Origin: Rhabdornis inornatus
Taxonomy: Eukaryota; Chordata; Aves; Passeriformes; Rhabdornithidae
Direction: 5' to 3'
NCBI GenBank assembly: GCA_013397075.1
Contig: VWZS01002869.1
Coordinates: 1,826,739-1,890,738 of the forward strand
DNA length: 64,000 bases
The notes beneath the pieces were generated by a model. That model had not been told where the DNA came from and ran no database searches. It was given only the letters and a program-made list of their open reading frames with translations. Position numbers and translations under genes: made by a program. How positions within the stretch are numbered: position 1 is the first letter of the stretch; each line of letters starts with the position of its first letter. This document shows, piece by piece, positions 1 through 11,490 of the stretch.

Positions 1-924
1 TGGAAAGGGAGCAGGAGAAACCAACCTCGGACCCAGAAGCTCAATAGGGCCCAGCAAAGCCATCAACAGGAGGCTCCTACAGGCTTCCCACCACCACCAT
101 CCAGGTAGGAAGCAGATGTGCACTCCATGCTGACACTACTGTCATCATCAAAATTTGCACCCTCTGCATGAGGGAAGACTGAAAGAGGAGGACCATAAAT
201 TACTTTTACTGGGTGAGAAAATAGACAGGAGAAAAGATTTAAGATTTTAAAAAATAACATAGCCACAAAATAATATGTTTTCACTATGTACCAACGTCTA
301 CCTACTGTTGAGTTTTTAACTATATTTTTTCGAATTCTGTATGTCATCTTCCATAATAATACTAGCACCAGCTTCACTTCCCTGAGGATTGTTCTTTGGT
401 ATTTTTCAAGATTGCTGCAAAGCTCAAATACCTAAAGCACTGGTCAGTGCCACTAAAAACCAGTACTAGAAGTATTAGAATGAAAATAAATGAGACATCG
501 CAATGAAGCATGGAAATCCAGACTTCCTTGCAGCCCTCTGCAGCTCTCTGAGCTCTACCTGGAAAAGATCCTGAAGATACTCACAACCACAATACTAAGC
601 ATGTTTTGAATGAGTGTGACAACATCATATGACAACATCAACAGATTTAATGACAACAGTGGAACTGACCCCTTAGGTACTATATTAAGCATCATCTCTG
701 ACAGGGATTCTCAACTGTGAAAGCTTAATCCAAGTCAAATAATCTGCAGCTCCAAATCAGACCTCCCCGTTCAGAATTGGCCTAATGGGAAATTACAATC
801 AGTATGAGATAAAACCTTCTTTGAGCTTCCAATTAATACTTCTGATTCCAAATTCCTTTGCATGAACTTCCTGCCCTTTGCAGAACTGTTGGTTTGATTA
901 GCACAATCTAAAATGTCTCATAAA

Positions 925-1060
925 TTTAAAAAACAACAAAAACAGCACAAAAAATCCACCCCAACCCAAAATCATAAAACAATCAGAAAATGAACAAAAA
1001 AATCTCAAAAAAAATCTCAAAACAAACAAACAAACAAAAAAAAAATAAAAGAAACCAAAG
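925..1060. repeat. A-rich low-complexity tract with AAAC repeats
   Basis: About 135 bases are dominated by A, with C and occasional T interruptions, including a run of AAAC units near 1022-1040 followed by a pure A stretch. It could be an old expanded poly-A tail, but no retroposed body is recognisable upstream. It has no coding meaning. Confidence 0.8.
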
Positions 1061-2114
1061 CCTCAAAAGTCATGGCACATGCAACACTATCAACACAGGT
1101 GTGGCAATGTCAAAGCATCAGCAACTCATTCTCAGGCTGGTGCAATACTGTGTATTGATGGTATAGCTCTCTCCTACTGATTTTGAAGGGTAAATACAGC
1201 TGTGAACCCAGTTTCTAGAGAAAACTTCTTAGGTCATGAAAGAGATTTTCCTTACAGGCCACAGCACTTCTCACCAAGAGCTTTCAGCCAAATCAGGTGA
1301 AAGAGGCTCCAGGCAGGAGCTGGGGGGCACCTGTTCTGACAAACAAAGAGACAGAGCAATGGGCTTTTTTTACCTCCTTCTTGTTTAGTTTTCAGTCACA
1401 ACAAATGAATGAAATGAACCAAAGAAAAGAACTAAGCTGAGAAAAAACAAAGTAAAATTAGTAACAGGCTAACAGCATATACCCACTGCCTGGGGCAACA
1501 TACGGCTGATGGATGATGACAGGCAACAGACAAATCCTCATTCCCTGTCTACTAAACAAATTAGTAATCTCATCAATATCATCACTACATCCACCTTCCA
1601 CAGCAGCTGCTGCTGCAACACAACTGCTGCTAAGCTTTAGGGGGAAAGACTGGCTTTGTCTTGTAGTTTGCCAGATCCTGTGGGCATTTAGGGTTGCCAC
1701 CCTTTGAAAAGCTCAATTAACCTCATAACAAGATTTGTTTTGTTGTTTTTACCTTTATATTTTTTTAAAAGCCTGAAGAGTTGCATTTAAAGACGATGGC
1801 CACCTGCATGGCACACTCTGAACTCCTAGGAAGCTGCAGAACTTGAACCTTCAGGGCCTTCCCAGCTGTCAGGGTCTTGCCAGTTGAAGTCTGAGTTCAG
1901 AGACCTTAAGCTTAAAGAGGACAACAGAACTTCTCCTCAGTCTGAGACCTGGCTCTAAAGCCCCTTTTGCTCGTTACTCCAAAAGTTTCTGTCTTAAAAT
2001 ACTACAAGCAATGAGTTTCAAAAATAAATGATTTTTGGATATCCAATACATCTTGATTCCTCCATCCCCAAACTTTTCTGAGGTCCATGTATTACTGACA
2101 CTAGTAACATTGCC

Positions 2115-2132
2115 AAAAAAAAAAAAAAAAAA
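2115..2132. repeat. Homopolymer run, 18 A
   Basis: An uninterrupted run of 18 A bases. The minus-strand open frame crossing it contains only a poly-phenylalanine stretch and is not a gene. Such a run is unstable in length and prone to sequencing error. Confidence 0.9.
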
Positions 2133-2601
2133 GACAGCATCACTACCTTCACTTCCAAAACTCATCAGAACTATATGATTCAAACACATTCCCATCTGGA
2201 AACACCAAATTTCAAAAACACTCAACACAAACCAAGGCAAAATGATTTGTTGTAAGAAGTCTGGATTACAGAGCATCCAAGCAAACACACACCAATAGCT
2301 ACAGCAAATTTTGTACTTCAGTTTCAATTTATCTGGAATTTGGGGGAAAAGGGGGGGAGTTTATAGCCTTTGGAAGAAGGGGATGCAACTCAGGAGTACT
2401 ACAAGGATACCACGAGGTTAAAGGTCTTGAAATGGTAAAGGTGGCTACATTATTTTATGTCAGCACTTACATTAACAAACTTATCAATAACTTGCATAAT
2501 TGAATATTTGCCATTTATTTCAAGTTATCACCTTCCACTTGAAAATACACAGTATATGGAACAACTTCTTTCTGAAGCAACCCACTGTATCTGTATACCA
2601 C

Positions 2602-3431
2602 TATCAGAATCATCAGAAAATGGCTTGGGCTGGAAGGGAGCCTAAAGATCATCTAGCTCCAACAAAACCCCACCCTGTCATGGACAGGGATGCCACCCTC
2701 TAGAACAGGTTGCCCAACATCCAGCCTGACTTTCCTTGAATGCTTCCAGGAATCTACAAGTTCTCTGGGATCTGACTCTCTTGCTTGAAAACCATTCCCC
2801 CTTGTCTTATCACTATCAGTCCACATAAAAACTCACTTTTTCAGAAGGTATAGGAAGACTGCTTTTTCCATCTCTCCTCCAGACTGAACAGCCCCAATTC
2901 CCCCACCCTTTCCTCATAGGAGAGGTGCTCCATCACTCTGATCATCATGGTAGCCTCCTCTGGACCCATTCTAATAGTCCTTCCTGTGCTGGGCCCCCTG
3001 GGCTGGATGCAGCACTGCAGGTGAGTCTCAGCAGAGAGGGGCAGAGAGGCAGAATCCCTTCCTCCCCTGCTGCCCATGGAGCTCTGCATGCAGCCCAGGA
3101 TGCCATGGGCCTTCTGGGCTGCCACTGCACAGACTCCTGGCTCATGTGCAACTTTTCATTTACCAGAACCCCCAAGTCCTCCTCCTCAGGGCTGCTCCAA
3201 CTATTCCTCTGTTCAAGTCTGGGATTGCCCCAGCCCAGGTGCAGGACTTGTTGAATTTCATGATGTTCCCATGGGCCCAGTTCTTGAGTTTGTCTAAGGT
3301 CTTTCTTCCTTCTGTTTTGTCAGCTGCACTGCTCAGCTTATGTCATCTGCAAACTTGCTGAGGGTGTGCTCAATCTCACTATGTCACTGATAAAGATATC
3401 AAAGAGCCCTGCTCCCAAAGCAGAGACCTGA
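2602..3431 (-). mobile_element. CR1 LINE fragment, 5'-truncated, 3' end intact
   Basis: This is a non-LTR retrotransposon of the CR1 family, the main avian LINE, read on the minus strand. The 3' end (left side, 2602-2670) has the usual CR1 terminus: a short ATTCTGAT-like tail preceded by the conserved 'GATGATCTTTAGG...CCCTTCCAGCCC' type block. Further in, the minus strand carries decayed ORF2. The part before FADD is near 3375-3431, a stretch resembling LGVLVNEKLHMSQ is at about 3135-3175, AAQKAHGILGCMQSS is at about 3080-3125, and HLSYEERVGELGLFSLEE is at about 2865-2930. The last two are strongly CR1 reverse-transcriptase C-terminal motifs. Frameshifts separate the blocks, so no intact enzyme is encoded. 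The 5' truncation near 3431 is typical of CR1 insertion by target-primed reverse transcription. I see no clear target-site duplication, as is usual for CR1. The exact left boundary may be off by about 10 bases. Confidence 0.93.
2841..3431 (-). pseudogene. Decayed CR1 ORF2 (reverse transcriptase, C-terminal part)
   Basis: This is the broken coding remnant inside the CR1 fragment. In intact elements ORF2 encodes an endonuclease plus reverse transcriptase acting on its own RNA at chromosomal nicks. Here only the portion from just upstream of the catalytic FADD region to the C-terminus survives. One minus-strand frame (3125 down to 2841, 94 codons) keeps the thumb-side motif HLSYEERVGELGLFSLEE. 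A different frame (from about 3175) keeps LGVLVNEKLHMSQE, so at least one frameshift lies between them near 3130. The endonuclease and the N-terminal half of the reverse transcriptase are absent. The element is dead in itself. Confidence 0.85.
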
Positions 3432-3763
3432 GGAAGATGTGTTAATGCCTTAATTGCAGGAATTTACCAAATATTCACTAGAAAGCTTCATGGCTGGATC
3501 ATAATTTTTTCATCCACAAAAAAATCTAAAGGTGTTCACAGCAATGACTGATGATTAACTGCACTGACTCAGACTTTCTAGCTGTTAACAACTGAAATTT
3601 AAAGTTTATGTGAGGACCAGTGTCTGTTGGGTCAGCTAAACCAACAAAATATGTGTTTTCTCCTACTTGCTTCCATAATTGACTCCATGAAAAATTCACA
3701 GCATTTCTTTGTGCTCTACTGTAACATGCAACTTTCTGTTGTATCCTGTAACAGTTGTCACAG
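3432..3763. other. Unique spacer between CR1 and LTR
   Basis: About 330 bases of AT-rich DNA with no recognisable gene or repeat. A minus-strand open frame of 94 codons crosses into the neighbouring LTR and is not supported by any motif. Confidence 0.6.
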
Positions 3764-3927
3764 TGTTGTGGTTTGACACTGGCCAAACACCAGGCACCCA
3801 CGAAAGCCACTCACTCATCCTGCCCTGCCACACAGCTGGGAAGAAGAGCGAAAAAAATTAATGGAGTTAAGGACAGGGAGAAACACTCCAAGGGCAGAAC
3901 AGACTCAACTTAGAGACACAAAGTGAG

Positions 3928-3933
3928 TTTATT
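3928..3933 (-). promoter_or_regulatory. LTR polyadenylation signal AATAAA
   Basis: AATAAA on the minus strand lies inside the LTR, about 165 bases before its minus-strand 3' end. It is followed by a T/G/C-mixed U5-like stretch. Its position fits the R/U5 boundary of a minus-oriented LTR and was used to set the orientation. A T-rich TTTTTAAGG block at 3973-3981 on the same strand could be a degenerate TATA-type element, but this is weak. Confidence 0.55.
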
Positions 3934-4348
3934 ACTAACAAAATCAGATGATAATGAGAAATAAAATAAGCCCTTAAAAAACCTTTTCCCCCGAAGCTCC
4001 TCCCTCCTTCCCACCAACAGCACAGGGGACAGGGTGTGTGGGTTTTGGTCAGTTCATCACCGAGATTTTCTTGCACTGCTCAGGGACAGGAGTCCTTCCC
4101 CTGTGAGACCATGGGGTCCCTTCCACAGGAGACAGTTCTCCAGGAACTTCTCCAGCGTGGTTCCACTCTCATGAGCAGCAGTCCTCCCAAAACTGCTGCA
4201 GTGTGGGTCTGTCTTCCCACGGGGTGCAGTCCAACAAGGACAGGCTGCTCCAGCCTGGAAGCAGGGCCCCCTCTCCACTGGGTCTCCCACTGGATCACAG
4301 CCTCCTCCAGCATCCACACCTGCTCTGGTGTGGGCCCCTCTGCCCCAC

Positions 4349-4447
4349 GCTGTGGGTGGATCTCTGCATCCCCATGGATCCCCATGGATCCCCATGGATC
4401 CCCATGGGCTGTGGGTGGATCTCTGCATCCCCCATGGATCCCCATGG
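4349..4447. repeat. LTR-internal minisatellite, nested 10-bp and ~40-59-bp units
   Basis: The basic unit is the 10-mer CCCCATGGAT. It lies in two larger units that both begin GCTGTGGGTGGATCTCTGC: 4349-4407 (59 bases) and 4408-4447 (40 bases). The second is shorter by two 10-mers and has one extra C. The array sits in the U3 part of the solo LTR. Both strands stay open through it and give repetitive Met-Asp-Pro-His-Gly-Ser-Pro-Trp type translations, which explains the long spurious frames here. Confidence 0.9.
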
Positions 4448-4839
4448 GCTGCAGGGCACAGCTGCTTCCCCGTGGTCTCACCAGAGCCTGCAGAGGAATC
4501 TCAGCTCTGGCCCCTGGAGCAGCTCCTGCCCCTCCTCTGCCCTGACCTTGGTGTCCCCATGTTGTTTCCCTCACATGTTGTCTCCTCCTCCTCCTCCTCT
4601 TCTCTGGCTAGAAAAAAAACCCGTGTCCCCTTTGTTTTGATTTTCTTTTAAAATCTGTTATTACAGAGGCGTTACCATCATCTCTAACTGGCCCAGCCTT
4701 GGCCAGCAGCATGTCCATCCTCAGAGCCATCAGGGATTGGCTCTGCCAGACCTTCTGGAAGCTTCCAGCAGCTTCTCACAGAAGCCACCCCTGTGGCCCC
4801 CCTGCTACCAAAAACCAGGCCAGGCAAAACCAATACACA

Positions 4840-6214
4840 GACACACATTCCTGGAATTCCTTGAGTCACAATTAATATTGGATTTATGTTCTAGTTCACT
4901 AATTCATGTGCTTAGTAGAGACTTCAAGAACAAAACTTAAATACTGAAAGATCTTCACCAGTCAGACTGAAATATTTCACCATTTTAAACCACAAACTGC
5001 CATTTACCTATTTTCCAGCATTAAATATCTTGCTGTCTAAGTAGGCAGCTACTGCTTCTCCTACATAATATAAAAGAAATGAAACAATACTTTCAAAAAT
5101 GTATCAGATAACAATAGAAATAAAAATTCTGCTACTACATGTGATTTTTATCTCATTATCCCCCCCACCTTTTTTTTTTCTTTGGTTTTGTGGTTTGGTT
5201 TTCTGTCATATGTGTCATTATCATGTCCCACTCCCAATTATTTAACCATACCATAGGCATATCCCCTTTAGCACTTAATCATACACAAAAATGTTCTATT
5301 GCTTCATAAACTCCATTACAATGAACATAATCCTTTAGTTAAGTGCCAATTAATTATTAAAAACATTCACTGAGGATTAACAATCATGAAATAGATAGTT
5401 CTATTATTATTATTATGTAGTTGTAAATCCTCAATAAATCTACTTGTAATAGACAGCATTTTAGTAAGAGAGCTAGTCTACTTAAATGAATGCTTTATAT
5501 TTAATTAGATAATTATTGCATGTTAAAAAATACATTCATTAGCTTTATAACTATGTAATAAGCATATTTCTAATAGAGAGATTAGCAATCCTCAGAAATG
5601 AGATTTTTTTAGTAATCACTTGTTTTAGCATCCAAGATCTACTCTGCAATGTGAATGCCACTATGCTGCATCTTTCCTGCTTGTACAAACACAGGCCAAG
5701 AAGGGGTTAATGCTCCCTAATCCATACTTTTTTTGGGCCTCAGGATGAGGACAGGGGAGTCTGAAGTTTACCTACATAGAAATCCTATATTACCTTGAAG
5801 CACCTGAGATCACACCTCTCCAGAAAGGGGTCCTGCCATTCCTAACATTGGTACATGACATGGCCAAACAGCAGTCTTGGTTTTAAGACAGAGGGCTTCT
5901 TCTGAAGTGGGTAAGTGGATCCAACAGGATAAATCTAACTACAAAGAGCTCACTAGGACTTCCAGTTCCTTGGAATAAGGCTAAATGTGTATCCAGCTGT
6001 AAAGAGATGCATTTCTTGCCATTTTATTTCTTATACTTCTTTCAGTTTTGCCATCTTCTTAAGAAAAAAAAAAAGAAAGAAAAAAATAAAAAAGACAGTT
6101 AGGCGTATCCTGTTGTTCTTCTGGTACCAAACTCCAGTTAGGCACAATGCCTGTTTCTGGGACTGAAGCTATGGGAGTGATCTATGGCATAAACAGCACT
6201 GAGTGGCCCTTTTA
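4840..6214. other. AT-rich unique DNA, no gene recognised
   Basis: No coding signal. T-rich and A-rich short runs occur at 5161-5185 and about 6060-6095. The segment 5330-5640 has the look of a regulatory element and is listed separately. The rest shows nothing I can name. Confidence 0.55.
5330..5640. promoter_or_regulatory. Candidate conserved noncoding element with homeodomain-type sites
   Basis: The stretch is complex rather than simple-sequence AT-rich DNA and is dense in TAAT cores, including TTAATTA-like and TAATTAGA strings. The octamer TGAGGATT occurs three times: at 5371-5378 on plus, and at 5426-5433 and 5587-5594 as AATCCTCA. The first is part of GGATTA, the binding core of K50 homeodomains such as OTX and PITX. 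This is a pattern judgement; conservation was not measured. Confidence 0.3.
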
Positions 6215-6267
6215 GGAAATAAGCTTAAGGTCCCTCCCAGCCCAAAACATTCTATGATTAATGATTC
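6215..6267 (+). mobile_element. CR1 3'-end fragment
   Basis: A short stretch matches the CR1 3' terminus on the plus strand: AAGGTCCCTCCCAGCCC, then CATTCTATGATTAATGATTC, the degenerate 8-base tail repeat. Upstream similarity fades at about 6215, so only about 50 bases are recognisable. It is probably an old, 5'-truncated copy. Confidence 0.75.
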
Positions 6268-8580
6268 ATATATCCTGCACCTCTGGAAATCTCTCAGCTG
6301 ATGGTCAGTATCATTACCTGACAAATGTTGCTTGTGGGATGGAGTTTCAGATGACCCTGATACACCCCTATAGTCAAATTTGTCTTGCCTTTTTTCCCTT
6401 GCACTTCAGTGATGAGCTGCTTTTAGTGAGTGCTCTCTTTGAAGAGGTGTTAGTTTTTGAACCAGAGCCAGTGCATTGCAGCTCAGCAATAGTAGACCTT
6501 GTTTTCTTATGGTGTAGGGAATACATCTGTAATTCTGTAAATCTGTGACTGCTTACACTCCCTTTTGGAACCAAAAGTGGAGAAAAAGGAAGACAGTAGT
6601 CAGACAGCATCAAAAAGCACAGATTTTGGCTACTATTTTAGGATTTGTATTGACACTGTAAGTGATCTATGTTCCTTCTGTAAAGTGATGCTACAGCAGC
6701 TCAAAGTTAACTTCAGTATGTTTTTTTAAATGTCACAAAAGTCCACTTAACTTGGCAAAAGTAATTCATCTTTACTATGAAGATGGAACTGCTCTGGATT
6801 TCAGCTACAGGGTTATAGTCACTGAACCGCTCATTTTGATGCAAATATTCATTTTGTACACTTCATAAGTGTCCTAAATTTTAAGAGTAACATTCAGTAA
6901 TAAAAGACAGTAAACATTACCAGCATGTTCTGAATTTTCAGAATAGCAAATGCTCCAACATGACTAGTAAGAATTCTTTCAGGATCAGTAGTTTTTTTGT
7001 AAGTTCTACTGTTAGACCAATGATGGGAAGGAAACCTTTTCTTCTTCAGAAGACAATCCTTCCCCATTTCTCAGGCTTTCTCTATTTCTGCGGGGTCTGA
7101 TTAAGACCTAGGTACCCTATTGTCCTGCTCAACTCAACTCCTTGTTTATGCCACACTTCCTTTAATGTTTTTAAAGATAAAATTTTTAGTTGAGGATGGC
7201 AAAAACAGAGAAAAAAGTCCTGTAAAGTAACTAGTGAGTAATACCTGCTTGAACAACTGTCTGCTCAACACAGCTGTCAAGGAAAGGTGAATTTCCCAAT
7301 ACTACCCAAAGGGGGATGGATACCCAGTCCTGTTAGTCCTGTGCTGTTGCACAGTGCTCTGCCTGCTCAGCTGAACAAGTGACTCCACACAAACAGCAAG
7401 CACATGGGAAGGAGGGAAGGAATAAGGACAGGAAAGAATAACAGGGCTGCCTGAATATGAGTGGTGCTCACACCTGCTGCCTGGACAGCCACAGCATCCA
7501 CCACAAGGGATGTGGAAAAAGCAGAGTTACCCCTTGGGACAAGGTCAGGACTGCACAGCACTCACACCAGGGAGGAAAAAGGCTGTGTTAGTTTCTCCTG
7601 GCTTACAGTACCACAAACTCTCTCTCACTCTGCCTTCCCTCCCATTAATTTATCTAGAATTTTCCAAATGAGGAGGCCTTCACCTTTTCAAAGTCTGACA
7701 ACACAGAGTGGAGAATAAATGCTTAAACTCCATGGCACTGGGAAAAAAATAAAAAAAAAAAATTAAAAGATTGCAGGACTGGGATACTGCTGGAATAAAC
7801 AAAGTGACCTTATGGTTACAGCAGGGCGAGAGAAAGAAGAATCCAACCTTCTGACTTCACAGACGCCTGCTCTGGGCACACATTCCCCATGGAGAATGGA
7901 CTATAGGTATTTATTCCTGTGGAGAGCCAGATCCCAGGGGAGAAGCTGGCTGCAAACACTTCTGTTTGTGCCTCATGGAGCAGCCAGAGCACTGCCTGCT
8001 CTTCCAGCAGCAGCACAGCACCCCGGAGCTGCAGGCACAGCCTCTCCACACAACCTACAGCAGAGGTCTGCTGGCACAGGGGTGTGCTGGGCTGGGCCCC
8101 CTGCCTCTGCCCAGCAGCATCCCCACTTCCACACCAAAACCAAGGACCTGCTTTGAGATGAGAGCACAAGGACAGGGGACTTTTATCAGTTCCAGCTGTT
8201 TGAGTGACTGGTAATTGCAGCTGGGGGTCTGTCATCTCACATCACACAGAGTAGGAAAGTGGGTCAGATGTAACGGGTTTGGTTAAGTACCTAAACTGAA
8301 AAGGTACTATTTTCTTTTAAATTATATAGTCTTTACTGGCAGTAAGGTTACTGGTGCAAGGCTTTCTAGCTTTAAAACGTAACAGGGACATGCCCTCTGA
8401 GGGTCAGGCTTTCATTTGCCAATGTTAATTCTCAGCTGCCTGTTATTTGTCCTTCACTGTAGCTTCTGTCTTAGCTGGGCACGCTCCTGATTCCCTGCTA
8501 TATCCAGACGGTCCATGTAAATAGTGTTTATGTTAAGGAAGTCATGTTCTGTGTGACTGGAGCACATAGAAACTGATGTT
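6268..8580. other. Unique DNA, no gene recognised, one GC-richer patch
   Basis: No supported exon. A GC-richer patch at about 7860-8240 carries overlapping open frames on both strands (up to 139 codons, minus). Their translations are rich in Ala, Ser, Gln and Cys from CAG/GCA-type sequence and show no domain. A-rich runs lie at 7742-7770. A diverged exon in the GC patch is possible but unsupported. Confidence 0.5.
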
Positions 8581-8589
8581 GTTGTCACT

Positions 8590-8850
8590 TTAGATTAAGC
8601 TCTCATTTTAGCAGAGGAGGCAATTGGAGCAGGCAGCTGAGTGGCCGGATGAAATATTCAGCTCATTTCGTTTAAAGCTGCCCCCGTCTCCATTGTTCAG
8701 GCTGGCAGGGCTGATTAACCCTTGCTGGTGCTGTCACAACAATGCTCACTGTCTCGAGACCCAAACACTCAGGCAGGTTTCAAAGGTCAGCAAGGTGATA
8801 TTTGTCAAGGCTTTTTCCTCACAACTTTAAGGAAAAGGCAAATGACCCTT
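8590..8850. promoter_or_regulatory. Candidate conserved noncoding element with opposed SOX-type sites
   Basis: The segment has balanced composition and no simple repeats. It carries CATTGTT at 8691-8697 and its exact reverse complement AACAATG at 8738-8744, both matching the SOX HMG-box core, plus ATTA-containing strings. No open frame of interest crosses it. The call rests on appearance and motif content; it could equally be ordinary unique DNA. Confidence 0.27.
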
Positions 8851-11490
8851 CAGGCTTCCACCACTTTGTAGAGAAGAGAATTAAAACAGTACTTAGCAAT
8901 GGTCAAGGATGTTCTCCATGCTCAAGGCAAGCAGGAACCCTGTTCCCCTTAACCACAGATTGACACCTGACACCTGTGAACATCCTGCTAAGCTTGAACT
9001 AACCCCAAGCACCTAATGAGATCTTCCTTATGCAGAATCACACGCTTGGGTTTTTTTTTTTCAGAAATTTTTGACAGTAAATAATATGCCAAAATAAACC
9101 TAAGATCTAGGCAAGAGAAAGCCATGGCCAGTGGTGCTGTAAGTGTTCAGCTGTGGCCTGCGTGTGCAGACAGTCTGTCTGTCTAGAGCACAGCAGCCCA
9201 AGACTTCCAGCACAGCTGCCATGGGGCTGCTTGCCTACAGCCATCCCAAAACCTCCTTGAGAAATGCCTTGGCCACAGCATTACCACTGCACTGAACCGA
9301 GCACAGCCTTTCCTCTCAGGGAACAATCTTAAGGAGTTTGCTAGGATGCAATGGTTGCTACAGGAGAAGCAGTGAATGCTCAAATATGCAATACCTGATG
9401 TCACAATACCAGAAAAGAGAATTATTAAATGGTCACCCTTCGGCTTGACTTGTTGCAAAGATTCTATTTATGGAATGGCCTAATGCTGTTTCATGACAGG
9501 CACCTTCAAACCCAGTTCTACTTGTGCCAGCATCAAGTGCTCTGTCACTTACTGCCTTATGCTGAAGGGCCTGACACTTCAGAGAGCTCAGCAGTACCTG
9601 CTCACAGCACAGGGCTTGGGCTCCTTAGCTCAGGACAGAATTAGAAACAAGACACAGAATATCCTTGTCAAAAGTGTTAGTAACAGCCCCGAATACTGTA
9701 AGGTAAGGCCATCATAAACTGCAATATCAAGGGTAATAGCATTTTATTTTTAAGGAGAGGCTTGGTATTTTAAGACAACAGCTCAAATACAGGAGACAAA
9801 TTTTCTTATAATCTCACTGACAAGTACTGTACCGGTTTTTCCATTTCGTCTGTATTTTGCACTAAATTGAAAAAAAAAGTGTAGCTATTAAAAATATCAG
9901 TAGTTATAAAAACTACAGTCATACTGACAGCAGATAACCACAAAAGTAACTCTGTTGTGGAGCAGCTGAAATCATAACTCCCCACTCCCTCAAGACACTG
10001 AACTATACGTATATACCTGTCTCTCTCTGCTGCTAAGGCATTTCTCTAGGATACAACAGAATTGGGTACCACTGATAAATGGATAAACCTCATAAAATAA
10101 TACTTATACTACCTAAATTACTAATTTCCAATAGGCTTGCAGCTACATTTTACTGTGACATTTTACAGCATAGTTCATATGAGAATATCCTGCAAGAGCA
10201 CTCCCACTAATACTCTCTACTTGCATATATAGTATAATATTCCAGCTTTGCTGTAATGAGTCAAATGACTCTGCTTCAGAGTCAAAATCTCATCAATTGC
10301 ATGTTTGCTTTACTGGTTATCTAGATAAATATCCAGTTGTCTATAAATGATTTGTGAATGCAGATAATACTTAGTTAACAGGAGAATATAAACATTAAAC
10401 ATGATATCTTAGGTGTAATTATTGTACACACAGCACTTTTTTTTTTCCATTTGGAACACTGGAGAGTATATTACCCGATTCCAATACTCCATCTATATCT
10501 GCTTAAAATTTAGGGTCCAACTCAAGAAGATCCTTCAATGCTGTTTAAATACATAAATATCCTAATACTTCCAAATAAAATACACATCTGTCATAGTGAA
10601 ACAAAGAAGTGCTACATGTTATAATGAGACCTATTTCTTCAAAGACTAACCTCTTAAACCTCACAAGCAATGAATGAAAATGCCTTTTAGTAATCCCTTT
10701 TGATACTTTCCTGAACAAGAAGTCAAGCAGGAAGTACCCAGATGTAGCTAAACTCCTATAATCAGTCTAAATATGAGTGGTTGTAAAACCAAGTTTATGT
10801 TATGCATGAACATATTTTAGACCTATGCACTGGGAACAGTGAAGTGCTTGACATCTGGAGTTAGACAGTGGTGAATTGTAGCATGCACACATCACTCTCA
10901 TCTGCATAAATATCTATTTTCAGAATCACCAAGGCTCAAACACCCCCAGCTTTCCACTAATTTAAAAGCATCATTCATTTGAAATGCTAGGATAAAGCCT
11001 GAAAGGTACCCACCAAAACTCAGCTTTGACAATATTGTGGTTTCATATTTCCCCCTCTCACTACATTTTAATAAAAAACCCTAACAAACAACCCATACAC
11101 ACACAAAACCCACACACACAAACATACCCTGCTACCCTGACACGTGACCGCCTGCATCCCTGTCTCAGGATGCCAAGAATGGAGAGGGATGGCCTCTATA
11201 GAGGGCAGGAAATAAAATGTAGAACATCAGAAGTCCTGCAGAAAACATGACTAATTCCAGAGGTGGAGCTGTCCCCTGCCTGAGCCAGCCAGCATTCCAG
11301 CCCCAGAATTCCAGCATGGTGCTGTGGGAGCCCAGCAGCCTGAGGTGTTGTTTCAGCAGGAGAGTCTCAGGGGTCCTGGGGGCCGTGGTCATTAAAACCA
11401 TGGCACCTTTTGAAGGAATCGAGTTATTAACCTCCCTGACCCCAGACAAATTTAAACCCGACTAACTGCAGATTTCTCTGAGGAATCAAG
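8851..11490. other. Unique DNA, no gene recognised
   Basis: Short open frames at 9183-9717 and 11026-11465 show no family motif. A short CA-rich stretch lies at about 11095-11125. T runs occur at about 9050-9061 and 10437-10446. Nothing else is recognisable. Confidence 0.5.

Larger units (their letters stand above)
1..2601. other. Unique AT-rich DNA, no gene recognised
   Basis: No frame shows a recognisable domain or a plausible exon with splice sites. The open frames are under about 120 codons, lie on both strands and have low-complexity translations. The stretch contains an A-rich low-complexity tract and an 18-base A run, listed separately. I see no CpG island or promoter. An undetected small exon or a noncoding RNA cannot be excluded from sequence reading alone. 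Confidence 0.6.
3764..4839 (-). mobile_element. Solo LTR of an endogenous retrovirus (passerine ERVL-like)
   Basis: About 1.07 kb begins TGTTGTGG on the plus strand and ends in AATACACA, so the ends form the TG...CA type boundary expected of an LTR. I recognise the interior from memory as a repeat common in songbird genomes; I do not assert a family name. Orientation is minus: an AATAAA signal at 3928-3933 is followed by a U5-like stretch, and the GC-rich U3 with a minisatellite lies to the right. No gag, pol or env sequence adjoins it on either side, so it is a solo LTR left by recombination between two LTRs. The target-site duplication is uncertain: CACAG precedes the left end and CACAG also occurs at 4836-4840, but that would cut off the expected CA terminus. 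Confidence 0.8.

Noticed and set aside
4036..4651. Long overlapping open frames on both strands (up to 169 codons)
   Set aside because: They run through the LTR and its 10-bp minisatellite. The repetitive translations follow the DNA repeat and show no protein family.
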